Origin: CAVRZJ01 sp964594125
GTDB taxonomy: Bacteria; Acidobacteriota; Thermoanaerobaculia; Thermoanaerobaculales; Thermoanaerobaculaceae
Reading direction: 5' to 3'
NCBI GenBank assembly: GCA_964594125.1
Contig: CAZQLL010000001.1
Location: forward strand, 62,001-126,000
DNA length: 64,000 bases
Part shown: piece by piece, positions 36,964 to 45,092 of the stretch
How positions within the stretch are numbered: the stretch's first letter is position 1
Layout: every line of letters begins with the position of its first letter
Program-made: the position numbers and the translations under genes
The notes under the pieces: model-generated
What the model was told of the DNA's origin: nothing
The model's database searches: none
The model's input: the letters and a program-made list of their open reading frames with translations, nothing else

Positions 36964-37549
36964 CGCTTCCGCCCGCGGCTCCCTCCGCGGCGGGACGCCG
37001 CCACGGGCTCGCCGCCGACGCCGCCGTCCAGGCGGCGGCGCCGAGGGTCCCGCCGAGCCAGTTCGCGGCGACGTCGTAGAGGTCGAACACCCGGTTGGGG
37101 ATCAGTCTCTGCAGCGCCTCGTCGCCGGCGCCGGCGGCGGCGACGAACAGCGCCGCGACGGCGGCGCCCGGCCCGCCGCGGGGCGTCACGGTCACCGCGT
37201 TGAGCGCCAGGTACGCCAGCAGCCCGTATTCGATCAGGTGCACCTTCTCGATCGTCAACCGCCCGCGGTAGAAGCCGGCCAGCAGCCAGCCATAGGCGGC
37301 GAGCACCGCGGCGAGCAGCGCCAGCGCCGCGACCCGCCGCGCCGGCCCCGCCGTCCACGCGCGCACCCCCAGCGCCGCGGCCAGCGCCGCACCGGCCAGC
37401 AGGAACGCCGCTGTCGGCCGCCCTCCGAGCAGCGGCTCCGCGTGCCGCCACAGCGTGCGCGCGTACGGCAGCGTCGCGTACACCGCGGTGAGGTACCCCA
37501 CCGCCGCCAACGCCCACCCCCACGACCGGATCAGCGTTTCTCTCGCCAT
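36941..37549 (-). CDS. VanZ-like family membrane protein
   Basis: 202 residues with about five helices. The VanZ signature is visible as KVHLIEYGLLAYLALNAVTV followed by GAGDEALQRLIPNRVFDLYDVAANWLGGTLGAAA (acidic DE plus PxRxxDxxDxxxNxxG). VanZ proteins occur in teicoplanin resistance and as general membrane proteins of unknown function, and nothing here links it to glycopeptides. A TAGACT hexamer ends 8 bases before the ATG, with no Shine-Dalgarno, so it may be leaderless. Confidence 0.85.
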   Translation of the reverse strand: MARETLIRSWGWALAAVGYLTAVYATLPYARTLWRHAEPLLGGRPTAAFLLAGAALAAALGVRAWTAGPARRVAALALLAAVLAAYGWLLAGFYRGRLTIEKVHLIEYGLLAYLALNAVTVTPRGGPGAAVAALFVAAAGAGDEALQRLIPNRVFDLYDVAANWLGGTLGAAAWTAASAASPWRRPAAEGAAGGSVSASRRP

Positions 37550-37564
37550 CTTCGGGCAGTCTAC

Positions 37565-37848
37565 GTCGTCCTCGCGGGCGAGGGCGCCCGCGCTCCCGAA
37601 AGGGCGGGCGGGCCGGCGCTCCAAGAAGGTCGGAAGGGCCGGCGCTCCCGAAAGGTCGGGAGGGCCGGCGCTCCCGCAAAGTCGAAAGGGCCGGCGCTCC
37701 AAGAAGGGCGGGAGGGCCGGCACCCTCGCCGGCCCGGTCGCCACTCCGGGATGCACCGCCGCGCGGGCGAGGGCGCCCGCGCTCCCGAAAGGGCGGGCGG
37801 GCCCGCGCTCCCGAAGCAGTGCAAGGGCCGGCGCCCCCGCCGGCCCGG
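37565..37848. repeat. 26-bp tandem array flanked by R1 hairpin repeats
   Basis: Between VanZ and metH the block GGCCGGCGCTCC (last copy variant) recurs at 37611, 37637, 37663, 37689 and 37715, an exact 26-base period over five units. R1 elements with GGGCGAGGGCGCCCGCGCTC flank it on both sides (about 37574-37600 and 37765-37795). No gene is supported. Confidence 0.85.
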
Positions 37849-37854
37849 TATACA
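37849..37854 (+). promoter_or_regulatory. Candidate -10 element of metH
   Basis: TATACA lies 9 bases before the ATG at 37864 and no ribosome site intervenes. It is directly downstream of the repeat array. Confidence 0.4.
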
Positions 37855-37863
37855 CTTCGCCGG

Positions 37864-40800
37864 ATGAGCGATGCACGCGATCGCGGCGCGCTGCTGGCGG
37901 AGCTGCTCGGACGGCGCATCCTGCTGATGGACGGCGCCACCGGCACGGCGCTCGCGTCGCAGGGGTTGTCCGCCGCGGACTACGGCGGCGAGGCGCTGTT
38001 CGGCTGCCACGAGGCGCTGGTGCTGCACCGCCCCGAGGCGGTGCTGGCGCTGCACCGCGGCTACCTCGACGCCGGCGCCGACATCGTCGAGACCGACACC
38101 TTCGGCGGCACGCCGATCGTGCTCTCCGAGTACGGCCTCGCCGACCGCTGCCGCGAGATCAACCGCCGCGCCGCGGAGCTGGCGCGCCTGGCGTGCGCCG
38201 AGTTCACCGCCGCCGACCCGGCGCGGCCGCGCTTCGTCGCCGGCTCGATCGGCCCCACCACCAAGGCGCTCACGCTCACCGGAGGCATCGCCTTCGACGC
38301 CATGCGCGCCGCCTACGCCGCGCAGGCCGAGGGGCTCGCGGAGGGCGGCGCCGACGTGCTGCTCGTCGAGACCTCGCAGGACCCGCTCAACCTCAAGGCG
38401 GCGCTGATCGCCTGCCGCGAGGCGGCGCCGCACCTCCCCGTGGCCGTCTCCGCGACGATCGAGCCGACCGGCACCACCCTCGGCGGCCAGACGCTCGAGG
38501 CGGTGGCGGTGATGGTCGAGCCGTGGGCGCCTCTGTGGGTCGGGATCAACTGCTCGACCGGACCCGGTCCGATGACCGAGCACGTGCGCGCGCTCGCGGC
38601 GCTCACGCCGTCGTTCGTCGCCGTCGTCCCCAACGCCGGCATCCCCGACGGCGACGGCCGGTACCACGAGGGCCCCGAGGAGATGGCGCGCGCGCTCGCG
38701 CGCTTCGCCGCCGCCGGCTGGGTCAACGTGCTCGGCGGCTGCTGCGGCACCACCGGCGAGCACATCCGCCGGCTGCGCGCGGTCGCCGACGCGCACGCGC
38801 CGCGCCAGCGCCCGGCCTACGACCCGGCGCGGCTGGCCGGCGGCGAGCCGGTCGAGGTGGTGCAGTCGCCGGCGCCGCTGCTCATCGGCGAGCGCACCAA
38901 CGTGCTCGGCTCGCGCAGGTTCAAGGAGCTGATCCGCGCAGGACGGTTCCCCGAGGCCGCCGAGATCGGCCGCCGCCAGGTGCGCGGCGGCGCGCATGCG
39001 CTCGACCTCTGCGTCGCCGATCCCGAGGGCGACGAGCGCGCCGCAATGAACGCGCTGGTCACCGCCGTGCGGCGCGCAGCGCGCGTGCCGCTGATGATCG
39101 ACTCGACGGACCCTGAGGTGTTCGCCGCCGCGCTCGAGCTGATCCCGGGACGGCCGGTGCTCAACTCGGTCAACCTCGAGGACGGCGGCGCCCGCCTCGA
39201 CCGCGTGGCCGCACTGGCGCGCCGCTTCGGCGCCGCGGTGGTCGCCGGCTGCATCGACGACCATCCCACCGACGGGATGGCGCGCACCGCCGAGCGCAAG
39301 CTCGCGGTGGCGGAGCGGCTGCTCGAGCGCCTCGAGCGCGCGGGGCTGCGGCGCCGCGAGATCCTCCTCGACGCGCTCGTGTTCCCCGCCGCCACCGGCG
39401 ACCCCAAGTTCAAGGGCTCGGCCGGCGAGACGGTGCGCGGCGTCGAGCTCATCAAGGAGCGGATCCCCGGCGCCCTCACCGTCCTCGGCGTCTCCAACGT
39501 CTCGTTCGGCGTTCCGGCCGCCGGCCGCGAGGTGCTCAACGCCGTGTTCCTGCACCACTGCGTGCGCGCCGGCCTCGACGCCGCCATCGTCAACACCGAG
39601 CAGCTCGTCCGCTTCCCCACCCTCGACCCCGAGGAAGTGCGCCTCGCCGAGGACGTGCTGTTCGCCGGCGAAAAGGCCGCCGTCGACGCGTTCGTCGCCC
39701 GCTACCGGCAGGCGAAGGTGCGCCGCGACGCGGCCGCCGATGCGGCGCTGCCGGCCGAGGAGCGGGTGCGGCGGATGGTCGTCGAGGGCGCCCGCACCGG
39801 CCTCGAGGCCGCGCTCGACGAGCTGCTCGGCCGCATGGCGCCGCTCGAGATCATCAACGGCCCGCTGATGGCCGGGATGGACGAGGTCGGCGTGCTGTTC
39901 GGCAGGGGCGAGCTGATCGTCGCCGAGGTGCTGGTCTCCGCCGAGGTGATGAAGGCGGCGGTCGACCACCTGCGGCCGCACATGCGGGGCGAGGGCGGCG
40001 CGCGGCGCGGCTCGATCCTCCTCGCGACCGTGCGCGGCGACGTCCACGACATCGGCAAGAACCTCGTCGGCATCATCTTCTCGACCAACGGCTACGAGGT
40101 CCGCGACCTCGGCGTGCAGTGCCCTTCGGACACGCTCATCGCCGCGTGGCGGGAGGCGCCGGCCGACCTCATCGGGCTGTCGGGACTGCTCGTGCGCTCC
40201 GCGCACCAGATGGCCGCCACGGGCGAGGACTTGCGCGCCGCCGGCATCCGGGTTCCGCTGCTGGTCGGCGGCGCGGCGCTCTCCGGCTCCTTCGTGCGCG
40301 ACCGCATCGCTCCCGCCTACGCCGCCGAGACGCGCTACGCCCCGGACGCCATGGCGGGGCTGGCGATGGCGAATGAGATCGTGGCCCGTGGCCCGCGGCC
40401 CGCGGCCCGAGACGGCGCCGACACGGACGCTGTCATCCCGAGCGAACCTACGCCGCGGTGCGGTGATCGGACGAGACAGGAAAACCCCGGGAGGGCCGGC
40501 GCCCTCGCAGCGCCACGGGATCCATCGTCGCCGGCCGCTGCGCGGTCGGCGCCTCGGGATGACGGCAGGTCCGACCCCGGACCCCTGTCCCCTGTCTCCG
40601 CCTCACCTCGCGCTGACCCCGGACCCCTGCCCCGTGTCTCCGCCTCTCCTCCCCCTGACCCCGGACCCCTGTCCCCTGTCCCCGCGTCTCCTCTTCCGGG
40701 CCACGGGCCAGGGGCCACGGGCCGCGTTCCTCCCCGTCCCCCCGACCTCGCGCGCCACGTGCTGCGGGAGCTGCCGCTCGACGAGGTGTTCGCGCACATC

Positions 40801-41511
40801 AACGCGCAGATGCTGCTCGGCAAGCACCTGGGGCTGCGCGGCTCGGTGCGGCGGCTGCTCGCCGAGGGCGACGCACGCACCGCCGAGCTCGCGGCGCGCG
40901 TCGAGGCGCTCAAGGACGCCGCGGTGGCGCGCGGCTGGCTGCGCGCCGCCGGGGTGTTCCGCTTCCTGCTTGCCCGCTCGCGCGGCGACGCCGTCGTGCT
41001 GCTCGACACCGCCGGCCGCGAGCTGGCAGCGCTGCCGTTCCGGCGCCAGACGCGCGCGCCGCACGCGTGCGCCTCCGACTGGGTCGCCGCCGACGCGGCG
41101 GCCGGCGACTCCGTGGCGCTGTTCGTCGTCAGCGCCGGCGCTGGCGTGCGCGAGCGGGCGCAGGCGATGCGCGACGAGGGCCGGCTGCTCGACTCGATCG
41201 CGCTGCAGGCGCTCGCCATCGAGACCGCCGAGGCGGCCGCCGAGTGGCTGCACCGCCGCCTGCGCGACCTCTGGGGCTTCCCCGACCCGCCGGAGCTGAC
41301 GATGGAGGAACGCCACCGCGCCCGCTACCGCGGCATCCGCCTGTCGTTCGGCTACCCCGCCTGCCCCGACCTCGAGCCGCAGGCCGACCTCTTCCGCCTG
41401 CTGCAGCCCGAGGAGATCGGCGTCCGCCTCACCGAGGAGTTCATGATGGACCCGGAGGCATCCGTGTCGGCGGTTGTTTTCCACCACCCCGACGCCCGCT
41501 ACCTGGCGTAG
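37864..41511 (+). CDS. metH: Cobalamin-dependent methionine synthase with repeat-filled linker
   Basis: 1215 residues, methylating homocysteine from 5-methyl-THF via cobalamin. Domains in order: homocysteine-binding barrel with zinc cysteines Cys230 (GINCSTGP) and Cys293/294 (GGCCGTTGEH); pterin-binding barrel from ~335 (IGERTNVLGSRRFKELI, then FKGSAGETVRGVELIKE); B12 cap; B12-binding domain with axial His728 in DVHDIGKN; and the reactivation domain (~965-1215) with RGIRLSFGYPACPD, the AdoMet-binding signature. The odd part is residues ~840-961, where the linker is replaced by translated intergenic repeats, including three 14-residue DPGPL units. The frame stays open throughout. The adjacent gene supplies methyl-THF. 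Confidence 0.95.
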   Translation: MSDARDRGALLAELLGRRILLMDGATGTALASQGLSAADYGGEALFGCHEALVLHRPEAVLALHRGYLDAGADIVETDTFGGTPIVLSEYGLADRCREINRRAAELARLACAEFTAADPARPRFVAGSIGPTTKALTLTGGIAFDAMRAAYAAQAEGLAEGGADVLLVETSQDPLNLKAALIACREAAPHLPVAVSATIEPTGTTLGGQTLEAVAVMVEPWAPLWVGINCSTGPGPMTEHVRALAALTPSFVAVVPNAGIPDGDGRYHEGPEEMARALARFAAAGWVNVLGGCCGTTGEHIRRLRAVADAHAPRQRPAYDPARLAGGEPVEVVQSPAPLLIGERTNVLGSRRFKELIRAGRFPEAAEIGRRQVRGGAHALDLCVADPEGDERAAMNALVTAVRRAARVPLMIDSTDPEVFAAALELIPGRPVLNSVNLEDGGARLDRVAALARRFGAAVVAGCIDDHPTDGMARTAERKLAVAERLLERLERAGLRRREILLDALVFPAATGDPKFKGSAGETVRGVELIKERIPGALTVLGVSNVSFGVPAAGREVLNAVFLHHCVRAGLDAAIVNTEQLVRFPTLDPEEVRLAEDVLFAGEKAAVDAFVARYRQAKVRRDAAADAALPAEERVRRMVVEGARTGLEAALDELLGRMAPLEIINGPLMAGMDEVGVLFGRGELIVAEVLVSAEVMKAAVDHLRPHMRGEGGARRGSILLATVRGDVHDIGKNLVGIIFSTNGYEVRDLGVQCPSDTLIAAWREAPADLIGLSGLLVRSAHQMAATGEDLRAAGIRVPLLVGGAALSGSFVRDRIAPAYAAETRYAPDAMAGLAMANEIVARGPRPAARDGADTDAVIPSEPTPRCGDRTRQENPGRAGALAAPRDPSSPAAARSAPRDDGRSDPGPLSPVSASPRADPGPLPRVSASPPPDPGPLSPVPASPLPGHGPGATGRVPPRPPDLARHVLRELPLDEVFAHINAQMLLGKHLGLRGSVRRLLAEGDARTAELAARVEALKDAAVARGWLRAAGVFRFLLARSRGDAVVLLDTAGRELAALPFRRQTRAPHACASDWVAADAAAGDSVALFVVSAGAGVRERAQAMRDEGRLLDSIALQALAIETAEAAAEWLHRRLRDLWGFPDPPELTMEERHRARYRGIRLSFGYPACPDLEPQADLFRLLQPEEIGVRLTEEFMMDPEASVSAVVFHHPDARYLA
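40381..40745 (+). repeat. metH: Nested intergenic-type repeats inside the metH frame
   Basis: A 132-base element (40432-40563, exactly 44 codons) is bounded by the perfect inverted repeat GTCATCCCGAG / CTCGGGATGAC and contains an R1 core (GGAGGGCCGGCGCCCTCGCAG). It is followed by three 42-base tandem units starting GACCCCGGACCCCTG at 40573, 40615 and 40657. An outer inverted pair, GTGGCCCGTGGCCC at 40381 and GGGCCACGGGCC near 40698, encloses everything. All unit lengths are multiples of three. Confidence 0.85.
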
Positions 41512-41549
41512 TACCAGCGCAGGCGCCGGAAGCCCCCAGAGGCGCCGCG

Positions 41550-42068
41550 CCTCGCGAAGACGCGGGAGCGCGGGCGCCCCCGCCCGCGCGGACTCCGCAC
41601 CGGGCGGTGACCGGGCCGGCGAGGGCGCCGGCCCTCCCACTCTTTCGCAAACGCCTCCACCCTCTCCCGCCGTTTCGCGACCGCAATCGCCCCCGCCCGC
41701 CATTGACCGACCGCGAACATGCCCGCCCGCCGCTCCCGCAGCCCGCCCCGCAGCACCGGGAGCGCGGGCGCCCCCGCCCGCGCGGACTCCGCACCGGGCG
41801 GTGACCGGGCCNNNNNNNNNNNNNNNNNNNNNNNNNNNNNNNNNNNNNNNNNNNNNNNNNNNNNNNNNNNNNNNNNNNNNNNNNNNNNNNNNNNNNNNNN
41901 NNNNNNNNNNNGGCCCTCCCACTCTTTCGCAAACGCCTCCACCCTCTCCCGCCGTTTCGCGACCGCGATCGCCCCCGCCCGCCATTGACCGACCGCGAAC
42001 ATGCCCGCCCGCCGCTCTCGCAGCCCGCCCCGCAGCACCGGGAGCGCGGGCGCCCCCGCCCGCGCGGG
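41550..42068. repeat. 194-bp tandem repeat array interrupted by an assembly gap
   Basis: GGGAGCGCGGGCGCCCCCGC begins at 41564, 41758 and 42040. The first two are 194 bases apart. The unit also contains CACTCTTTCGCAAACGCCTC and a CATTGACCGACCGCGAACAT block. R1-type palindromes occur in each unit. There is no gene in the array; frames that cross it are repeat translation. Confidence 0.9.
41812..41911. other. Assembly gap of exactly 100 N
   Basis: The N-run interrupts the second 194-base unit. Comparison with the first unit shows that only 12 bases (GGCGAGGGCGCC, a palindromic core) would be needed to join the flanks, so the length 100 is probably a placeholder. Additional whole units could also be missing. 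Confidence 0.95.
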
Positions 42069-42072
42069 TCGC

Positions 42073-42078
42073 TACAAT
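42073..42078 (+). promoter_or_regulatory. Candidate -10 element of the bifunctional methyltransferase gene
   Basis: TACAAT ends 7 bases before the ATG at 42086, the spacing expected if transcription starts at the start codon. No Shine-Dalgarno or clear -35 is present. Confidence 0.5.
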
Positions 42079-42085
42079 GCGCGCG

Positions 42086-43921
42086 ATGAGGCACACCCGC
42101 GTCCTGCAACGCTTTGCCGACCACGTCGTCGTCGCCGACGGCGCCACCGGCTCGGAGCTGCTCACCCGCCTGCCGGCCGGCGCGTACCTCGACCTTGCGG
42201 CGATGGAGCACCCGCGCGATGTGCTGGACATCCACCTCGCCTACCTCAGGGCGGGGGCGGAGCTGCTGGAGACCGCGACGTTCGCCGCCTCGCGCCCGCG
42301 CCTCGAGCGCGTCGGCGGCGGCGACTTCGTCGAGCGCGTCAACACCGCCGGCGTCAAGCTCGCGCGCGAGGCGCGCGACATCGCCGGGGTCGACGCGCTC
42401 GTCGCCGGCTCCATCGGGCCGCTCGCCGGCGTCCTCGACATGGACGAGCACGAGGGGCGCAGCGCGATCGCGGTCGCGCACGCCGAGCAGGCGGCGATCC
42501 TCGCCGGCCGCGGCGCCGACCTGCTGGTGCTCGAGACGTTCTTCCGCCTCGACGAGCTGCAGCTCGCGATCCGCGCGATCCGCGACGCCACCGACCTGCC
42601 GCTGGTGGCGATGCTCACCTTCCCCGAGGAGCCGCAGCAGCCGGTCGACGAGCACGCCGCACACCTGCTGGCGCTGTTCGAGCACGACCTGCTCGCCGCC
42701 GGAGTCAACTGCTCTCCCGGCCCGTTCGCCTCGCTGGAGATCCTCGAGCGCCTGCGCGAGGCCCCGGGACCGCTCGCCGCCATGCCCAACGCCGGCACGC
42801 TGGTGCGGCGCTCCGGCCGCATCCTGTCGCCGCCGGCGACGCCCAGCTACCTGGCGGCGTTCGCGCGCCGCGCCGCCTCGCTCGGCGCCGTCCTCGTCGG
42901 CGGCTGCTGCGGCACCGGCCCCGACCACATCCGCGCCATGGCCGAGGCGGTGCGCGGTCTGCGCCCCGTCCCGCACGAGCGCACCGCGGTCGCCGTCGAG
43001 GCGCCGCCGGCGCCGCCCCCGGCCGCCAGGCACCCGGAGTCGCACCTGGCGGCGAAGCTGGAGCGCGGCGAGTTCGTGCGCGTCGTCCAGCTCGACCCGC
43101 CCAAGGGCACCAACACCGACCGCGTCGTCGACGCCTGCCGCGCCATCGCCGCCGCCGGCGCCGTCGACGCCGTCGACATCAACTCCAACCCGCTCGCCCG
43201 CCTGCGTCTCGACTCGCTGTGGCTGGCCGCCGAGGTGCAGCGCGCCGTCGGCATCACCACGATCCCGCACATCACCCCGCGCGACGCCAGCCTGATGGGG
43301 CTGCAGGCGCAGCTCCTCGGCGCCTGGCGCGCCGGCATCCGCAACCTGCTGGCGATCTCCGGCGATCCGTCGCAGCTCGGCGACTACCCCGGCGTGCACG
43401 ACGTCTACCACGTCGACATCTTCGAGCTCGTACGCTCGGTGTCGCGCATGACCGAGGGGTACGACTGCGCCGGCAACCCGATCGGCGACCCGCCGGCGTT
43501 CTACACCGGCGTCGCGATCAACCCGTGCGCCGACGACCTCGACGCCGAGATCGCCCGCATGCGCCGCAAGGTCGACGCCGGCGCCCACTTCCTGATGAGC
43601 CAGGTGTTCTTCGAGTGGGCGCCGTGGGAGCGCCTGCTCGACCGCTGCGGCGGCGCCCTGCCGCTGCCGGCGCTGGTCGCCGTGTGGCCGCTCTCCTCGC
43701 TGCGCCTCGCGCTGCGGCTGCACCACGAGGTGCCCGGGATCGTCGTCCCGGCCGACCTCCTCGCCGCCCTCGAGAACGCCGGCGGCGACGCCGCCCGCGT
43801 CGGCATGGAGCGCGCCCGCGCGCTGCTCGCCGGAGCGCCGTCGCGCGCCGCCGGCGTCTACGTCATCGCGCCGTTCCGCAACCCCGAGGACGTGCTCCAC
43901 CTGCTCGCCGGGCCGGCGTGA
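42086..43921 (+). CDS. Bifunctional homocysteine S-methyltransferase / 5,10-methylenetetrahydrofolate reductase
   Basis: 611 residues. The N-terminal ~300 residues are a homocysteine-binding barrel (VVADGATGSELL, zinc Cys209 in GVNCSPGP, Cys274/275 in GGCCGTGPDH). The C-terminal ~300 residues are a MetF-type reductase barrel (VVQLDPPKGTNTDRVVDACR, TTIPHITPRDAS, ISGDPSQLG, FYTGVAINPCADDLDAEIARMRRKVDAGAHFLMSQ). This is the YitJ-like fusion, which makes 5-methyl-THF and may also methylate homocysteine. It follows metH on the same strand. An upstream in-frame ATG at 42077 lies within the putative -10 and is less likely. Confidence 0.94.
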   Translation: MRHTRVLQRFADHVVVADGATGSELLTRLPAGAYLDLAAMEHPRDVLDIHLAYLRAGAELLETATFAASRPRLERVGGGDFVERVNTAGVKLAREARDIAGVDALVAGSIGPLAGVLDMDEHEGRSAIAVAHAEQAAILAGRGADLLVLETFFRLDELQLAIRAIRDATDLPLVAMLTFPEEPQQPVDEHAAHLLALFEHDLLAAGVNCSPGPFASLEILERLREAPGPLAAMPNAGTLVRRSGRILSPPATPSYLAAFARRAASLGAVLVGGCCGTGPDHIRAMAEAVRGLRPVPHERTAVAVEAPPAPPPAARHPESHLAAKLERGEFVRVVQLDPPKGTNTDRVVDACRAIAAAGAVDAVDINSNPLARLRLDSLWLAAEVQRAVGITTIPHITPRDASLMGLQAQLLGAWRAGIRNLLAISGDPSQLGDYPGVHDVYHVDIFELVRSVSRMTEGYDCAGNPIGDPPAFYTGVAINPCADDLDAEIARMRRKVDAGAHFLMSQVFFEWAPWERLLDRCGGALPLPALVAVWPLSSLRLALRLHHEVPGIVVPADLLAALENAGGDAARVGMERARALLAGAPSRAAGVYVIAPFRNPEDVLHLLAGPA

Positions 43922-44382
43922 TGGCCGGCGCCCTCCGCACGCTGCTCGCGCTGTCGCTCCCGGAGCTCGTGTTCCTGCTGCAGGCGGCCGCCGCGCTGCC
44001 GCTCACCCGCCGCCGGCTGCGCACCGGCGGCTACGCCGCCGCCCTGCGCGCCCTCGAGCGGCGCGCCCGCCGCCCGGCGCGCCTGCGCCTCCCCGGCAGC
44101 GACGGCGAGCGCGCCGCCGCCGCCGCCCGCCTCGTCCACGCCGCCGGCGCCCGCTGGCCGTCGCGCGCCACCTGCCTGCCGCGGTCGCTCGTCCTGCGCG
44201 CGCTGCTGCAGCGCCAGGGGGTCGCGGCCGACCTGCGCATCGGCGTCCGCCTCGTCGACGGCCGCCTCGAGGGCCACGCCTGGGTCGAGCACGCCGGCGT
44301 CCCGCTCGCCCAGCCGCCCGACGTCGCCGCGCACTTCGCCCCCTTCCCCGGCGACCTCGCCGCCGTCGGGGACTGGGTGTAG
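43921..44382 (+). CDS. Transglutaminase-like B2 protein (lasso peptide B2/PF13471 type)
   Basis: 153 residues; its ATG overlaps the upstream TGA (TGATG), so translation is coupled. The C-terminal half reads WPSRATCLPRSLVLRALLQRQGVAADLRIGVRL, then GHAWVEHAGVPL, giving a Cys85-His119 protease-type pair as in the leader peptidase B2 of lasso peptide pathways. The N-terminal ~50 residues are helical and hydrophobic, also typical. No B1 (PqqD-like), precursor or asparagine-synthase-like cyclase is visible nearby. However, an exporter-type ABC protein and an NTP_transf_5 protein, both common in lasso loci, follow within 5 kb. Confidence 0.75.
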   Translation: MAGALRTLLALSLPELVFLLQAAAALPLTRRRLRTGGYAAALRALERRARRPARLRLPGSDGERAAAAARLVHAAGARWPSRATCLPRSLVLRALLQRQGVAADLRIGVRLVDGRLEGHAWVEHAGVPLAQPPDVAAHFAPFPGDLAAVGDWV

Positions 44383-45080
44383 CGGCGCCGCGCCCGCCGC
44401 GGCCTCCACGCCTGCTGTCGTCCCGAGGGAGCCGCCGCGGAAGGGGCGGCGAACCGAAAGATCCGGCGGCACGCGCGCAGCCCGCCGCCGCCCGCGCTCG
44501 CGCCGCGGCGGCAGCGCCGGCTGCGCAGCGACGGTCCGTCCTCGCAGCAGCGCAGGATCCTTCGCTGCGCTCAGAATGACAGCAGGCGGTTCGCAGGACG
44601 ACAGCAGGCGGCGATCGGAGCGATGGCGGGCGGCGCTTCCAAGGAAACCGGCAAGGACGGGAGCGCCCGCCTATCGTCGGGCAAGCGGGCGCCCTCGCCC
44701 GCGCGGGCGGAGTCCGGGCCGGCGGGGGCGCCGGCCCTCCCGGCGGGTTCCTGTCTCGCCCGACCGCCGACCCGCGGCGTGCACCTGCTTCCAAGGAAGC
44801 CTATCGGAACGGGAGCGCCCGCCTATCGTCGGGCAAGCGGGCGCCCTCGCCCGCGCGGGCGGAGTCCGGGCCGGCGGGGGCGCCGGCCCTCCCGGCGGGT
44901 TCCTGTCTCGCCCGACCGCCGACCCGCGGCGTGCACCTGCTTCCAAGGAAGCCTATCGGAACGGGAGCGCCCGCCTATCGTCGGGCAAGCGGGCGCCCTC
45001 GCCCGCGCGGGCGGAGTCCGGGCCGGCGGGGGCGCCGGCCCTCCCGGCGGGTTCCTGTCTCGCCCGACCGCCGCGACGCG
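44383..45080. repeat. R2 element and three 152-bp tandem repeats (R1 family)
   Basis: The gap after the B2 gene first carries an R2 element (GGATCCTTCGCTGCGCTCAG at 44549-44568 and AATGACAGCAGG). It then has a tandem array in which GGGAGCGCCCGCCTATCGTC begins at 44659, 44811 and 44963, an exact 152-base period. Each unit contains GGGCGCCCTCGCCCGCGCGG and GGGGGCGCCGGCCCTCC, which can fold into long hairpins. The same unit in inverse orientation occurs at 50180-50335. No gene is supported. Confidence 0.88.
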
Positions 45081-45092
45081 GCGAACCCCTGC

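Noticed and set aside
37561..40206. Long minus-strand open frame opposite metH
   Set aside because: Shadow of metH and of the repeat array; no domain signature.
41474..42080. Coding through the 194-base repeats and the N gap
   Set aside because: Frames there are translations of tandem repeats joined through N. The real bifunctional gene starts at 42086, where family similarity begins.
37864..43921. Reading metH and the following gene as a duplicated pair created by the repeats
   Set aside because: Both carry a homocysteine-binding barrel, but their C-terminal domains differ completely (B12/AdoMet versus MetF), and the barrels are clearly diverged. They are distinct known architectures.
37611..45060. 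CRISPR arrays at the 26-base and 152-base tandem repeats
   Set aside because: The units are contiguous, without unique spacers, and are self-complementary throughout. No cas genes are present.
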